Positions 25,606 to 37,964 of a stretch of 64,000 nt of DNA are shown here, one piece after another. The number at the start of each line of letters is the position of its first letter. Position 1 is the stretch's first letter. The position numbers and the translations under genes are program-made. Origin of the DNA: Tubulanus polymorphus (lineage: Eukaryota > Nemertea > Palaeonemertea > Tubulaniformes > Tubulanidae); NCBI RefSeq assembly GCF_964204645.1, contig NC_134036.1:1738001-1802000 (forward strand), given 5' to 3'. Under the pieces are notes generated by a model. The model searched no databases and was not told where the DNA came from. It was given only the letters and a program-made list of their open reading frames with translations.

Positions 25606-26271
25606 CTGAAAAAATGTACAAAGAGGCGACGGAAACGTCGCGGTGAACGAACAACATTGATTGAAAACCAAAATCGTTGAGGGGGGTGGGGTGAGTTTGT
25701 TGTTAGAGGGAGCAATGAAGGACATGTTGCACCTCGTGGCTCTACAGTTGTGAATAGGTTAGATTTAATTACATCGACTTCGAATTCGTTGATTCAGTAG
25801 TCGGGATATCACTCAATAGAAATCAGATTTAGTTTGTTTTGATTCGAAATTCAAATTCAACCGCTACAACTGTAGAATCACGGCGGTCCCTGGTGGCGAA
25901 TTCTGATCGGTTGTTAGTCGATATGCCAGCCTGCCTGCTGCGGCAAGTGAGGGGGTGAAGTGACGACAATATATTCTCTGATTGAACGGTGGTGATGCAT
26001 TGTATGTGATCACACCCGGGGTGACGCGCACCTGACTGCAGCGACGCGCAAAAAACCAGCATGCAACGCGCGTCGCGTCGTCAGGGCATCGTGTGGCGCT
26101 AGAAAAAAACGAACAAAAAACTATAAAAAAACACATCTAGAATTGTTTTTTTTTCTGCGCGCTGGTGCCGGTTTCCGTGGTGATTGTTATGTCACGTGGT
26201 GTGCTCGTAGTGAACGCGATCGACTGTTGCCACGAGTGACGGTTGCCACGGGCGACGCTGTCTCTACTCAC
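25606..26271 (-). other. Intron separating the two alternative RRM1 exons
   Basis: 666 bp with GTGAGT donor and TTTTTTCAG acceptor. The 5' part is the CAC-rich element and the rest appears unique. It is long enough for normal splicing, so spacing alone would not force mutual exclusion. Confidence 0.7.
26165..26238 (-). promoter_or_regulatory. CAC-rich element just 3' of alternative RRM1 exon 2
   Basis: Starting about 34 nt after the donor of exon 26272-26325, the sense strand carries 8 CAC triplets in 74 nt, including CACACCAC, CACCAC and GCAC forms. In RBPMS-regulated genes, CAC motifs downstream of an exon are associated with inclusion. The gene may therefore regulate its own exon choice, which is inference from motif density. 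Confidence 0.4.
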
Positions 26272-26325
26272 TGCATTGTTTTTGCCTGTTTTACCCATTA
26301 CTTTGAGCAGAGCGTTCTCGTAACC
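26272..26325 (-). CDS. cpo: cpo/RBPMS-like gene, alternative RRM1 exon version 2
   Basis: This 54-nt exon (18 codons, phase 0-0) lies between acceptor TTATTTTCAG and donor GTGAGT. It encodes GYENALLKVMGKTGKNNA, covering the end of alpha1, strand beta2 and the beta2-beta3 loop of RRM1. It is a diverged copy of the exon at 25552-25605, with 11 of 18 residues and 37 of 54 bases identical and no indels. Changes include EGS to ENA, VTG to VMG and the last three residues. The version at 25552 is closer to the family consensus. Either exon can follow 27557-27634 and precede 22631-22693 in frame. It is probably mutually exclusive with its sister, because including both would add 18 residues inside the domain. 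No transcript evidence is available here. Confidence 0.88.
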
Positions 26326-27556
26326 CTGAAAATAACAACATAAACAACGCCCCCTGCTGGTCAGTTCAACTGTCTTTTAAGAAACCATGCCTACTACTGA
26401 ATATAAACAGCTGGTAACGCCCCCTAGTGCAACCAAAATAACGATCTTTTAAACGAGGGTACCCTTTGGTTAACCGATGTTTTAGCACGCAAGGTTAGCA
26501 TATTTTGCGAGATAGAGTCGTGTAATTCTTTAGGCAAACTGACCATTAAACATAAAGAAGCGCCCCCTGGTGACTGCCCTTGCGGTAATCGGTAAACACT
26601 AATCTCATATCAGATAATGATACGCCCCCTGGCGGCGAGTAATTAATTACTATCTATGGTTTAGAGGGGAACGACATAATAAAACTAGGTCGACCAATGC
26701 GCCCCCTGGTGACAATGACTAATTAAATTATCCCGCTACAATACTTTTCGTGTCCCGAATGGAGAAATGGAAACTGCTAGAAATCGAGGGGGGTCGGGGA
26801 TAATTAGAGCTTTCACTAATGAGAGAGGACAAACGTACTTATTATCAATACACAATCAGTCTACATATACTGCCCGTATTGATATACCTGATACCGACAG
26901 GTAACCATAGTAACGACTGCGTCGGCGCGCAATGGGGACTAGTTACAAATTTATTAGTTATGTAAATACGTAATTCGAGTATAAGCCAATCAGATCGACT
27001 GGTTTATCGGGTGTGATCAAACTGCTAGTGTTTGTCACGTCGATAAGACCATCTGGGTTAATGAAGGTATCAACACTTTCTTTTTGTTTTCGATGGAAAA
27101 ATGTGTTTATTTTCACATCCATTTTCCTCTCTGCATTTCATCAATAAGTGATCAATTTCATTCGGATATTTTCTCCAGGATAACGAAGTAATTTCTGCGC
27201 TAAGAAAGTATAATGAGTTTTAAAAGAATAAATAGATTTTACTAATCTTAATTTTGTTTGCACAAAAAATTATTGCAAATTAACATTGCGGTAGACTGTC
27301 ATCGTCTTAAATTTTATCGTTTTAATTTCCATTTATTTGCGAGGAGAGCGGGGCTGAAATAGCGTCGCACGAGTGTTGAATATTTAGAAAAACATTTCGA
27401 ATCATAGCCCCGATCTTAACCAAGTATCATCAGAAAAAAATTGTCACTTCATCTTGGGAAAATATCAACATAAATCTCTACCGACAGAAAGAATACATTT
27501 CATTTTGGGAAAGAAATGTTCGAAAACTGTTAATTTTTCAAAATATTAATTTTTAC
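26326..27556 (-). other. Intron between the RRM1 first exon and the alternative exons
   Basis: 1231 bp. The half nearest the alternative exons carries the CTCF-like row, and the remainder is ordinary AT-rich intron. No extra exon seen. Confidence 0.65.
26347..26713 (-). promoter_or_regulatory. Row of five CTCF-like motifs in one orientation
   Basis: Five matches to (A/G)CGCCCCCT(G/A)(G/C)TGG-type sequence start at about 26347, 26417, 26560, 26622 and 26699: ACGCCCCCTGCTGG, ACGCCCCCTAGTGC, GCGCCCCCTGGTGAC, ACGCCCCCTGGCGGC and GCGCCCCCTGGTGAC. The reverse complement fits the bilaterian CTCF core. All point the same way and lie directly 5', in transcription terms, of the alternative exon pair. 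The sequences between them are not obviously repeats of each other. Occupancy is unproven. Confidence 0.45.
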
Positions 27557-27634
27557 CTTATAAGCCCTGAACAGAAGGTAAAGTTCTCGTGGTTTTGCAT
27601 CCATTGGTAATCCGCTAACGAACAACGTTCGTAC
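27557..27634 (-). CDS. cpo: cpo/RBPMS-like gene, RRM1 first exon (RNP2)
   Basis: This 78-nt exon (26 codons, phase 0-0) lies between acceptor TATTTTTAG and donor GTAAAA. It encodes the opening of RRM1: [20 protein letters not shown] followed by LFRAYK. The hexamer LFVSGL is RNP2 on strand beta1, and [10 protein letters not shown] forms helix alpha1. This stretch is almost invariant in vertebrate RBPMS, Drosophila couch potato and nematode MEC-8, so family assignment is secure. These proteins bind single-stranded RNA with CAC-type motifs and control splicing or localisation, and RRM1 of RBPMS also dimerises. Upstream is a 34-kb intron; downstream lie two alternative exons that both continue the domain in phase. 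Confidence 0.97.
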
Positions 27635-27701
27635 CTAAAAATAGACGAAATAAAAACTATATTTAGAAACAGATTTTAATCGAGCAATTAATTCCTAAAT
27701 T

Positions 27702-27892
27702 CAGACCGTATTAAGCTCATTATTCGGTTCTATAACCAATTTAACAACTTAAGACCAGCCTAAACTCATATTTTGTTCTATTACCAATCTAACAAGTTAA
27801 GACCAGTATAAGCTCATTTTGGTTCTATAACCAATCTAGTAACTTAAGACCAGTCTAAGCCATGTTGGTTCTAAAACCAATCTAACAAAATA
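27702..27892. repeat. 47-bp-type minisatellite, array 1
   Basis: About four diverged units of 'taacaacttaagaccagtctaagctcattttggttctataaccaatc'. It is the same family as 37732-37964 and 41041-41361. Confidence 0.9.
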
Positions 27893-30852
27893 CAATCCCA
27901 TGGCCGGTCTTCAGTGAAAAATCATGTAACACAATCTAACGGTATAAACCTTCACGATAGTACAAGTCATTATCTTTATACCAGAGAGCATATATTCTAC
28001 TTCGGAAAATTTCATGAAAAATTCATACGAAATTGAAACTGCCTATTTCCCCCTTTCCCTCTCTTTCTCTTTCTCTCTCATCTAGTGTTGACGTGATAAT
28101 GTGGCAATGTCGTGATTTCTAAGAGCTTCTCCGACGTCGCCGGGGAGTCGTTAAATACGTTCGCAACTTTTCCGTATCGGGAATTAATTACTTCGTTGGA
28201 AATTATTTAATTAGAAATTGATGCGCGATTCATTTAAAATTTATGAATTCGTCGATTCATCTGCGCGTCGTTTAAGTAACGAAATATGGCTTTAGATCGT
28301 TATTTAATCAAACTTGCGACGTTCATAATTTCCTCGTCGAGAAAAATATCCGATCAATTCTGCCGTTCTGATTATTTTGATATTCGACGATGATTTTTCT
28401 TCGGTTCGGATTTTAGAAATTAAACACCCCGAATCGCATTAGCTAGCCCTAGCCAAGCAACTGGCCCTAAACTGCCCAAACCAACGGCTACCCCTTACGA
28501 GAACTCGTATAAAGCCAAGGCTAGTCAAAAACCCTACCATTTACTGGAAAGGGACCCCGCCTTTCGGAGACCTCAATCCCCATGGGCACTGACACCGATA
28601 TTCTAAACTGGTATTCAACTTTTAATTTACTTCACTTAAACGTTCATTATAACTCAAACCACATTGCATTGAGGATACTGATTATGATTCACGTATATAA
28701 AATATAAGATCCGTTCGATCCAAGCCATAAGGACGTGGCGCCATCTGCCAGCTACGTATTTAACTAACACTCGCCGTAAAACAAACATTCCGATACGTGC
28801 TCGGGGGGAAACGAACGACTCAGTCGCGCGGCCTAATTATATTTAATAATTCATCATATCGCTGTAGGTAACCACAACAATGGTCACGTCTTTCCGGTCG
28901 TCATAGGTAACGAGGGAGATTATCAGGTTTCCTAATAACGGGAAGTAGGCAGCGAAGAGATGTTGAGATGATGACTGATATAAAAGCAGCCAAGAGGTCG
29001 AACTAAGAATTCCGCGGCGAAGGGATCATCACGAATTCGCTGATCGTCAGATGTTACTGGAATGTACCAACTTAATAATACTAATAAATATCTTCTATAT
29101 GAAATTTTAAAAATAAAAAAAATAATCAACGTCTTGTATTGTCGTCACTTAATCGTACAATTTTCGAGTATCTTCGGTTTTCAGAAAAAGAAAATGTTCA
29201 TTTGTATTTTTTCCAACTCGCCGGTCATTTTACTAGATTTTTTAAACATCTACTTTATTCCAGACCTATTTCCAATCCGTTTCAATATATTTCGTCTGAA
29301 AATTGTAGTTCAGTTACCGAGAACTAAGAAATATTGTTTTCGGAATAACATTTGTCCAACTCGAACCGGGAATCTAACCTGAACGGCTCATTCATTATTC
29401 GTGACTAAGTAAGAACCGGATTAATTCGATTTAACCAGTCTTAACATAAACCAGGTTCAACACTGCCTTCATTACTTCGTTTTTCGAATGGCAAAATATG
29501 TCAGGTTTTCGCCGAGACTATTTTTAACTTTTTGAACAATAGCGGTGCTGGTTAACTTATACCCTACGACACTGATTCAACTGATCTCATGAGAGAGGAT
29601 GTTCCCACCAATCTAACCGTATACCCACCACCACACCCGTCCATCCAGCCGTTAAACAGCCGAGCACAATTTAAGACAATAGCTTATGCGTCATCGCTGA
29701 TGTAGTTGCCGAAAGCTATCGGCCCAGACTAGCGACAGTCATAATGGACTAAATCATTAAATACTTCCACATGGTCGAACACTGACCATACACACACACA
29801 CACTAAATCGACTTATAATACACTTGCATAAGCTTGTCATCAACTGTTAAGTAACACAACAAAGCCACCACACTCGCTTGCCAGGGTAGACTCGCGCTAG
29901 CGAAACAATACCATCGCCGACAACAATAGCGTCCATAGCAATTTCACCTACGATAATTACGATCCGTTTCGTCGTCATAACGACGACGGCCGCGCGCAAC
30001 AATGGTTATCATCGTCATCGTCGACGATCGAAAGAAGCAACAATGCCGGTATTGTTGGGGTATCTGCGCGGTTAATTTGACGGCATCGGTTGCTGTAATT
30101 CGTCTATTGTACGTAGATAATAATTGATACATGTGAAGAAGAGTTCGATGTGAAAATCCCCTTCTTGCTTTTGGCTACCGCATTTCCTTTTGATGAGGAA
30201 TTATTACGTTGGGATTTCGAGCCCGGCGTCGTCTTCGGTGCTGAGTGAAATTAAACCCACACAATTGTGAAACTGGGCCGCAGGAGCAATTTTCATGAAA
30301 AAGATCAACTTAAAACGGTTACGTTTGAATTGTTGAATGCTCAAAATACGAAGTACATTATTTCAGATCTTTCGTTAAACTGGACCATCAAAAAAGCAGT
30401 CAAACCTTTCAAAAAATTATTCTAAATGGGCCCAAGATCAAGACACAAGACTCTTCAAGCAAGACTCCTTTAACAAAATATCCCCGAACGGACAAAATCG
30501 AAGACGCAAGAAATAGTTTCACACACAATCTATCAGGGAGACCGTGATGTATGTCGCATTCTTGGGTCATAACTCAGCAGGTGACATACCGAAAAATAAT
30601 ACCGAGTGAATGATAAATATGTGTTTTACAATGCTAGGTATGTTTTCATACAAAATACAAGTCGTAATCAGAACCGTGGCTGCCAGACAACTGATAGTAA
30701 GGGTTACAATGTACTATCTTCTTGTTACTTTTTTTATCGATAACAACTGAAATCCCAACTGTGGTACGAATGCGGTTATTAATATCCTCATCCTGGGACC
30801 TGCGCCCCTTCAGACATTTACTTTTCTGAAATTTACACGTAGATCGTGGAGT

Positions 30853-31108
30853 GAGGTGAAATTGTGCTGATAAAATGTCTAACGTCTGGCGTTTGTAGTT
30901 CATTTAGAAATTATAAATGTCTCAGATGAAGCACTGAACACATGAAGTGTGGACGATCAGTTTTTGAAAGTGTGCTGATAAAATGTCTAATATCTAATAT
31001 CTAGTGTTTGTAGTTCATTTTCAATTAGAAATGTCTCGGGTGAAGCACTGAACACATGTTAAGTCACCGTGGACGATCGGTTTTGGAAGTGTGCTGATGT
31101 GAATCTCT
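30853..31108. repeat. Diverged 109-bp repeat copies
   Basis: Two and a bit units recognisable by 'gtgctgataaaatgtctaa', 'gtttgtagttcatttt' and 'gaagcactgaacacatg'. A fragment (CGGACGATCGGTTTTTGAAA) recurs near 32019. Confidence 0.85.
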
Positions 31109-31773
31109 CAAATGAAGCCATGAACAGGCGGAGTCGACGCCTGCATCAAAAGAAACGAAACCTAGACAGTTATAAGTTTCGTCGGGTCACAAAAAAACTC
31201 TAACGCCCGAACTTCAGCTAATTCTTTCTTCGAGTGCGCGGACAATTAGCCACATGCTCATTGCCTTCGCAATTATTTTGAATTAAGCGTCGACCATTCT
31301 GGAGAAATAATTCGTTTTGGGATCGTCTCGAATCACCGTGCTAATCTCATTATCCTCACTTGCCGCAGACGGCACATGCGCCTCGACGTATTCTGGTTAA
31401 TTTACTAATCATCTAAAACTCAATTTTCCGTCCTCGCTTGCCCCGGATCGGTGTCATATACAATGAGTATCTGTCTGATTTGATCTCGTGGCGAAAATAC
31501 AAAAAAGAGACAAAAAAGCCGTGTCTGTTGTTTGAACTGTAAACGGCCGCGTTCACACGGAACGATTTGGGGCCAAATATGCCCCATTATGGCACCCGTG
31601 CGAACAGTTGGCCCGTGCCAAAAATCCCTCTTGGATCGATATCAGCCTTGGCTATCTATCTTGGCTATCTGACCATCTATCCAAAATAAAACAGAATCGT
31701 GTTTCTGATATTGAACAACATGTTGTATTGTCTTTTTTGCTCTAAGCAAATTTATTTTTGTGAGCAATAAAAT

Positions 31774-31801
31774 ATATTCTATTCTATTCTATTCTATTCT
31801 A
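31774..31801. repeat. (TATTC)n pentanucleotide microsatellite
   Basis: Five or so tandem TATTC units. Confidence 0.9.
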
Positions 31802-32439
31802 TGTGATCGTGGCTAATGTTTATCTGGAGCCTGGAACCAGCAGCCTTTCGGAAATTCATCGATTCGATGATCACATCATTATTTACGACCAAAAATGCCC
31901 ATTGGCCTTCGATAAGACAACCTCTTAGTTTGAATATTTAATGCTTCTTAGTAAATTAGGTACTAAACCCCTTGTAACGTATCTTGTAAAATATACCGAG
32001 CTGCTGAAGTTTGCAAAGCGGACGATCGGTTTTTGAAAATGTGCTGATGAAACGTATATAAGATGCTAAGAATGGCGATGAAGTATCGAATGCCCGAAGA
32101 GAACCCGTGTATCAGATATGATAACCTACAATTAGACAGATTGTAGACTGGCCGCAAAAAAGAGAAATTCTCCACAATTTCTTTCTCTCCCCTAAAAACA
32201 TATGAACCTCATCGTGATTGGTAACACAATATAGTCGAATCACGTTAATCTCCGAGGACACGATAAGACAGACAGTGGGAATGGGAGCGATAAGAAGAAC
32301 TCGGGTCTTATCACTCTATCTGACTGATAAGTAGTTATTCGTGTATGCTCGGAATTTCGGTTTTCTCCATAGGTTAACGAAGTGTGTATCGTCAGCTGTT
32401 CATCGTGTAGATTGAGAGCAGACGGCAACCTACGTAAAA

Positions 32440-32940
32440 TACGCCTATGACGTCATATAGATTCGTTGCGGTGACACTGAGCCTTTCAGAAATTATGACT
32501 TCCGCCTTAAATTACCGTATAACATCATCAAATTGGTGTAGTGATGCTGATCCATTTGGATGAAATGGAAACTAGAAATGACGATGGGCAACCTTCGTTA
32601 ATACGCCAATGACATTGTAGAATCGTTGTGGTGACACTAGGCCTTTCAGAATTGATGGCTACCTCCAATGATTCCCCCTATGACATCATCAAATTGTAGT
32701 GATACCGAGCCTTTTGGATGAAATGAATACCTCCATAAATTCCCTTATGGCATCATCAAATTGTCCGGTGCCTCAATAGATATTCCTCTTTGACTTTTAG
32801 AAAGATGGCTGCCCGCATGATCCCCCTGTGACATCATCAAATTGATGCGAGATTATACAGAACGGTTTCATTTCTAAGATGGCTTCCACCAGAGATCCCA
32901 CTATGACGTCATAATAATGATGTAAAGCGATTTTTGATGG
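32440..32940. repeat. Diverged units of the TATGACATCATCAAATTG family
   Basis: Five or more diverged units with 'cc(t/c)cc(t)atgacatcatcaaattg' and 'agatggct(a/g)cc' words. They resemble those at 9785-10285, 51677-52713 and 62105-62660. Confidence 0.75.
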
Positions 32941-33280
32941 ATCCACTTACGCCTAAGAACGGCTGCGATATATCCTGAATTTTGTAGGATTTATGGGACA
33001 ATAATTCGCCGTATGAACGTCATAATATCTCTGACTAGATCGGGGTACTTGATGCCATTTTATCCTCATTTAATCTATCTTAATATGATAGTAATCCCGG
33101 AGTAATATGGCAGGATTAATACGGGATTAAGCGACGTCAGCTGTGGTGTGCACCACATTTACCGAGGAGAGATGTCAAATTCACGAAACACGTATCGAAG
33201 TCGTTAAAGCTAAACTTTTGAAAATGATGGTGTATAGATTTGATGAGCATTTCAGCACTACTTCCAACCCGTGCAAGGAG

Positions 33281-33640
33281 ATAGCCCTGGACCACTAGTT
33301 AATCATGTTTCCCCAAATTGACCCTTTGTTTATCAGTAATTTATGATGGTACCAACAATTTCAGTGACCGTAAGACCTCTTCAGTAAAAAAATAAAATAG
33401 CCCTGGACCACTTGCTATATCTGTATCCTCAAATGGACCCTTCGTTTATCAGTAATTAATGATGGCACCAACAATTTCAGTGACCGTAAGAACTCTTCAG
33501 TAAAAAAATAAAATAGCCCTTGACCACTAGCTATATCTGTTTCCTCAAATAGACCCTTCGTTTATCAGTTATTAATGACAGCACCAACAATTTCAGTGAC
33601 CGTAAGAACTCTTCAGTAAAAAAATTAAAGAACTCGTTTT
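33281..33640. repeat. 116-bp tandem repeat, three copies
   Basis: Units begin ATAGCCCT(G/T)GACCACT at 33281, 33397 and 33513, spaced exactly 116 bp, and include 'tttatcagt-att-atga' and 'caacaatttcagtgaccgtaag'. Confidence 0.92.
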
Positions 33641-34169
33641 GAAATTCACATAGGCTTCACATGCATTATATAAAAGTTGAGTTTTAAGCTTTTGAATGGA
33701 TTATTTCCGTTAAAATCGTCATTCAGGCAACTGGTACGAGCTTTAAAGGCTTTACTTCGCATAAGCTGAACCGATTATCTCTTAAATTAATGAATTCAAA
33801 CTCGAAAATATATTCTGAATTAATTCTTTCGCGGGCCCCCAGATTGTTGTCGGAGTCGCGACTCATTTGATATCAATTAAGGAATTGTTCATCTCTTTAA
33901 AATCCGACGTTTTAATCTACGACCGACTTTTAGCCGATGATATCGGGTCTCGTGAAGTGTGTAGGATACACGAATTAAAATTCAACCACACCGCAACCGC
34001 TGGAATTAATTTACAACCTGAATTATTCATGATATTTCACTTCTAGCATTTCGAAAGTCGCGGAAACGAATGACGCTGCATGTCTCGAGTCTGCTGGTTT
34101 TAATGCATCCGTTCTGCTGACGACTGTTTGCGAAAATCATAATATTATATATCAGCCTTGAAGTGTGTG

Positions 34170-34931
34170 GTGTGGACGATCAGTTATTGAAATCTGAGCT
34201 GATAAAATATTCAATGTCTGATGTCTGAAGTTCACTTTCAATTAGAAATGTCTCAGATGAAGCACTGAACACATGTGAAGTGTGGACGATCAGTTTTGAA
34301 AGTGCGCTGATAAAATGTCTAATATCTGGTGTTTGTAGTTCATTTTCAATTAGAAATGTCTCAGATGAAGCACTGAACACATGTGAAGTGTGGACGATCA
34401 GCTTTTGAAAGTTTGCTGTTAAAATGTCTAATATCTGGTGTTTGTAGTTCATTTTCAATTAGAAATGTCTCAGATGAAGCACTGAACACATGTGAAGTGT
34501 GGACGATCAGCTTTTGAAAGTTTGCTGTTAAAATGTCTAATATCTGGTGTTTGTAGTTCATTTTCAATTAGAAATGTCTCAGATGAAGCACTGAACACAT
34601 GTGAAGTGTGGACGATCAGTTTTTGAAAGTTTGCTGTTAAAATGTCTAATATCTGGTGTTTGTAGTTCATTTTCAATTAGAAATGTCTCAGATGAAGCAC
34701 TGAACACATGTGAAGTGTGGACGATCAGTTTTTGAAAGTGTGCTGATAAAATGTCTAATATCTGGTGTTTGTAGTTCATTTTCAATTAGAAATGTCTCAG
34801 ATGAAGCACTGAACACATGTGAAGTGTGGACGATCAGTTTTTGAAAGTGTGCTGATAAAATGTCTAATATCTGGTGTTTGTAGTTCATTTTCAATTAGAA
34901 ATGTCTCAGATGAAGCACTGAACACACGTGA
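34170..34931. repeat. 109-bp satellite-like array, seven copies
   Basis: Seven near-identical units of 109 bp (start GTGTGGACGATCAGTTTTTG, end AAGCACTGAACACATGTGAA). The unit is not a multiple of three, so overlapping minus-strand open frames with similar peptides repeat every 109 bp. These are artefacts of the array, not genes. Related arrays lie at 42045-42284 and 42772-43223. Confidence 0.97.
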
Positions 34932-35123
34932 AATTGATTCGTTGATTTTCGCGTCTTTTGATTTTGAACTCGGAAATCAGCGTAATTACGCAACATAGAT
35001 GGCGTTAATATCGCTATGTGATGATTGGACGGACAAGGGGAGTCAGACACACAGGTAGTTAAATGAGGTACTTGATGATTATGAAGAGGCCACTTAGAAC
35101 TCACGTGATGCTTCTATCTCAGC

Positions 35124-35143
35124 CGAGAGAGAGAGAGAGAGAG
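35124..35143. repeat. (GA)n microsatellite
   Basis: About ten GA units. Confidence 0.9.
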
Positions 35144-37731
35144 CAAGTGTTTCCGCTAAACGTGAAGTAAGACACACGAAATATCAAATAAGCCGTTATA
35201 AATCTTTTCAAACTAAACCAGTGATAATTCATGAGTTTCCCTCGAATATTGCTTTCTTCACGTTCCTCAGATTCTTTCGACCGTTCGAAAACCTTTGACC
35301 TTGAAAATACAATTGTCTAACCATATCTACAAATTGAAATCTCAATTGAAATCTACTAATTGTCGCTAAACGAAAGACTTCTGTGGATCAAAACGAGTTC
35401 TAAAAAGCATTTGACATTGAAAAATACCGTGTACATCGAATTCTAGGAACAATCGGTTTTTTTCTACGCTAAATGAAGAAACCCTTCGCAAACCGCAATG
35501 GATTTTTATCGATTTCTAAAAAGCGAACATACTATTGCCTTTAAATCCTGCACATACACGGCCATACCCTCGTTTTTATTGGCAACCGTCGTAATTATTG
35601 GCTTCTTATCACTCAAGTAACGCTCGATAATAGACTCTTAACGTGGGATTGTATCGACTTCTTAAAAGCGTTTGACTTTAGAAAACAAATAAGTCGAACT
35701 ACATAAGTAGTACAGAAATCCACGTAGATTGCGTCGCTCTCATACCATTTCTTCAGAAGTTTGCTGGGAATTCCGCGTATGATTTTTAAGATGCAAAATA
35801 ATTTCAATTGAAATCCAAAATGGCGGACATCAGCCAAATATGGACCATGTATTACGTCATCCGTTTTGAAACAAAAACAAAATTTTTATCTAATTGATTC
35901 TTCCGAACGAACGTAAACCTTAGAGTAATTACCTGATTACTCCAAGCATAAACCAACCCATTATCTCGTTGTACGTTAGCTGATATCTGAGCGCTTAGTC
36001 TGCGTGATTTGCGTTTAGTTTTCACCGAGAACCAGACACAAATAAATAAATTGATGCGTCCATTTCAGTAAATAGTGTAACATCTCGTAGTAAATTACAC
36101 TGATAAGAATTACTCAACAACGGAAGCACTTATCATCCGGCTTATCACGTCTCACGGATCGTAGATGTGTAAAACGCCGTTCGACTCTAGACAGGTAAGC
36201 AGTGATAAGAGAAAGACTAGTTAGAGAGAGTATCTCGCAGCCAGTGGTAAGAAGCCGAATAACGGCAGGATATTACGAGAAAGTGAGGTTATCGGTAACC
36301 ATTAACACCACTGCGAGGTGGGCGTCTTATCATCCCGTTGTACCCGTTGACTAACAACCCGTCAAACCGACTTCAAAAATGACGTAATTCATCTAAAAAT
36401 TCGATACAAGATCGCAACCGGTGGTTATAGGGGTTGGGCAGCAGGGAAGGTCGTTATTTAACTGACACGTGAAGGAAGTGCGTGTGTCATCTAAAACGTA
36501 GAAACATCGATATCTACTCTAGCAAAAAAACTATGAATACTCTCGGAATGTTTACACGTGGAAAACGTCCAATATATATATAAATTATATTATATATAAA
36601 TGGACAATATATTACATTAAACTACAATTGTAACTAACGAATCTCAGGGTCGGGTCTATGGCCCCAAAATAGGGCATATCTTAAAATTAATTACAAGGGC
36701 TCCAAATCAAGAAAGCTTATCGGAAAACGTAAACTAATTTTTGGAAATACAAAGTACAAAGTTATCAATTTAAAATTTTTTGGTATAGGTTTGATATTTT
36801 TCATATTTACGTAAAATTTCCAGGTTATTGTAAAGCAGCAATGGCAGTTCTAGGAATTGGGTGTGCCGCCAAAGAAACTCGCTGTTTCAAAGTCAACAAA
36901 ATATATGTATCAGTTGTTTGTCTCGCCATTTAACATCGTTAGCACGTCAGTAGTTTATTACGTGAAGGATGATTGTTTTCAAAGCCCGGCCAAGCTTCTT
37001 ATGGCGAATAAATCGATGATTTGAATTTTACTTTGAAATCTTTTTTTCGAATTTACGCCAGCCAGGGATAAACTCTTCTCTTGAACCCGAAGTCGAAATA
37101 GGATTATATGAAACCAATAATCTCAATCAAATCTCGATAATTGAGTCTTTGATGATTTGAAATATCGTAATCACTATTTCAGAATTAAATTAAATTCAAA
37201 TTCGTATGACGGGGATTTATTATTATGAAGTTTTGAAACTGATCTCTGGAAGTCGGATTTTGGGGGAGAGGATTGTGTCGTCTGTCAGTGTCGTAATAAT
37301 CGTAATCAGGATTAAAAGATAAATCGATTCGGAGGAAGATCAAACGAATTATCTAGCAAACTCTTAGTCTTAGTTCGAGCACCGTTACGTTAAGTCTCGA
37401 TAGGTCCCTGATCACAGGATGTTGTCCTCGGGGGACCGGCTCCGCTGCTACGTAAAGTCTAGGATAAACAGCTCCGCAGGGACCAACTCGAGTGAGTAGA
37501 GAGGAGCTCCGTAAAATGCGATTAGTTAGATAATTATTTGGTGAACGCTAATCCGGATTAATCTAATCTACTGACACGCGAGGTATATAGGCCTATTCTA
37601 TCACACAGACACAGACCAATAGGGGGGATGGCCTACTCTATCACACAGCCAAAAGGGGGGGGGTGGACTGCTCGCGGGGTATTCGCGCTACATAGCAAGA
37701 ACTGTATTGTTCATCTCTCCGATCGCACTTA

Positions 37732-37964
37732 ATCAAGACCAGTAATATAACCGATCTAACTCATTCTAAACTCAATTTGGTTGCATAACCAATCTAACAA
37801 CTTAAGACCAGTCGAAGTTCATTTTGTAACAACTTAAGATCGGTCTAAGCTCATTTTGGTTTTACAACCAATCTAACAACTTAAGACCAGTCTCAGTACA
37901 TATTAGTTCTGTAGTCAATCTGACAAGTTAAGACCAATCTTGTAACTCAGACCAGTCTCACGAC
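37732..37964. repeat. 47-bp-type minisatellite, array 2
   Basis: About five diverged units sharing 'aacttaagaccagtct' and 'ggtt-t-aaccaatctaacaa' with the arrays at 27702 and 41041. Confidence 0.9.

Noticed and set aside
29340-29385. GGTTCGAGT word on the minus strand resembling a tRNA B box
   Set aside because: No A box or stems at proper spacing.
34180-34894. A ladder of minus-strand open frames of 68-92 codons with nearly the same peptide
   Set aside because: They repeat every 109 bp in an array whose unit is not a multiple of three, so the peptides are products of the satellite, not a gene family.
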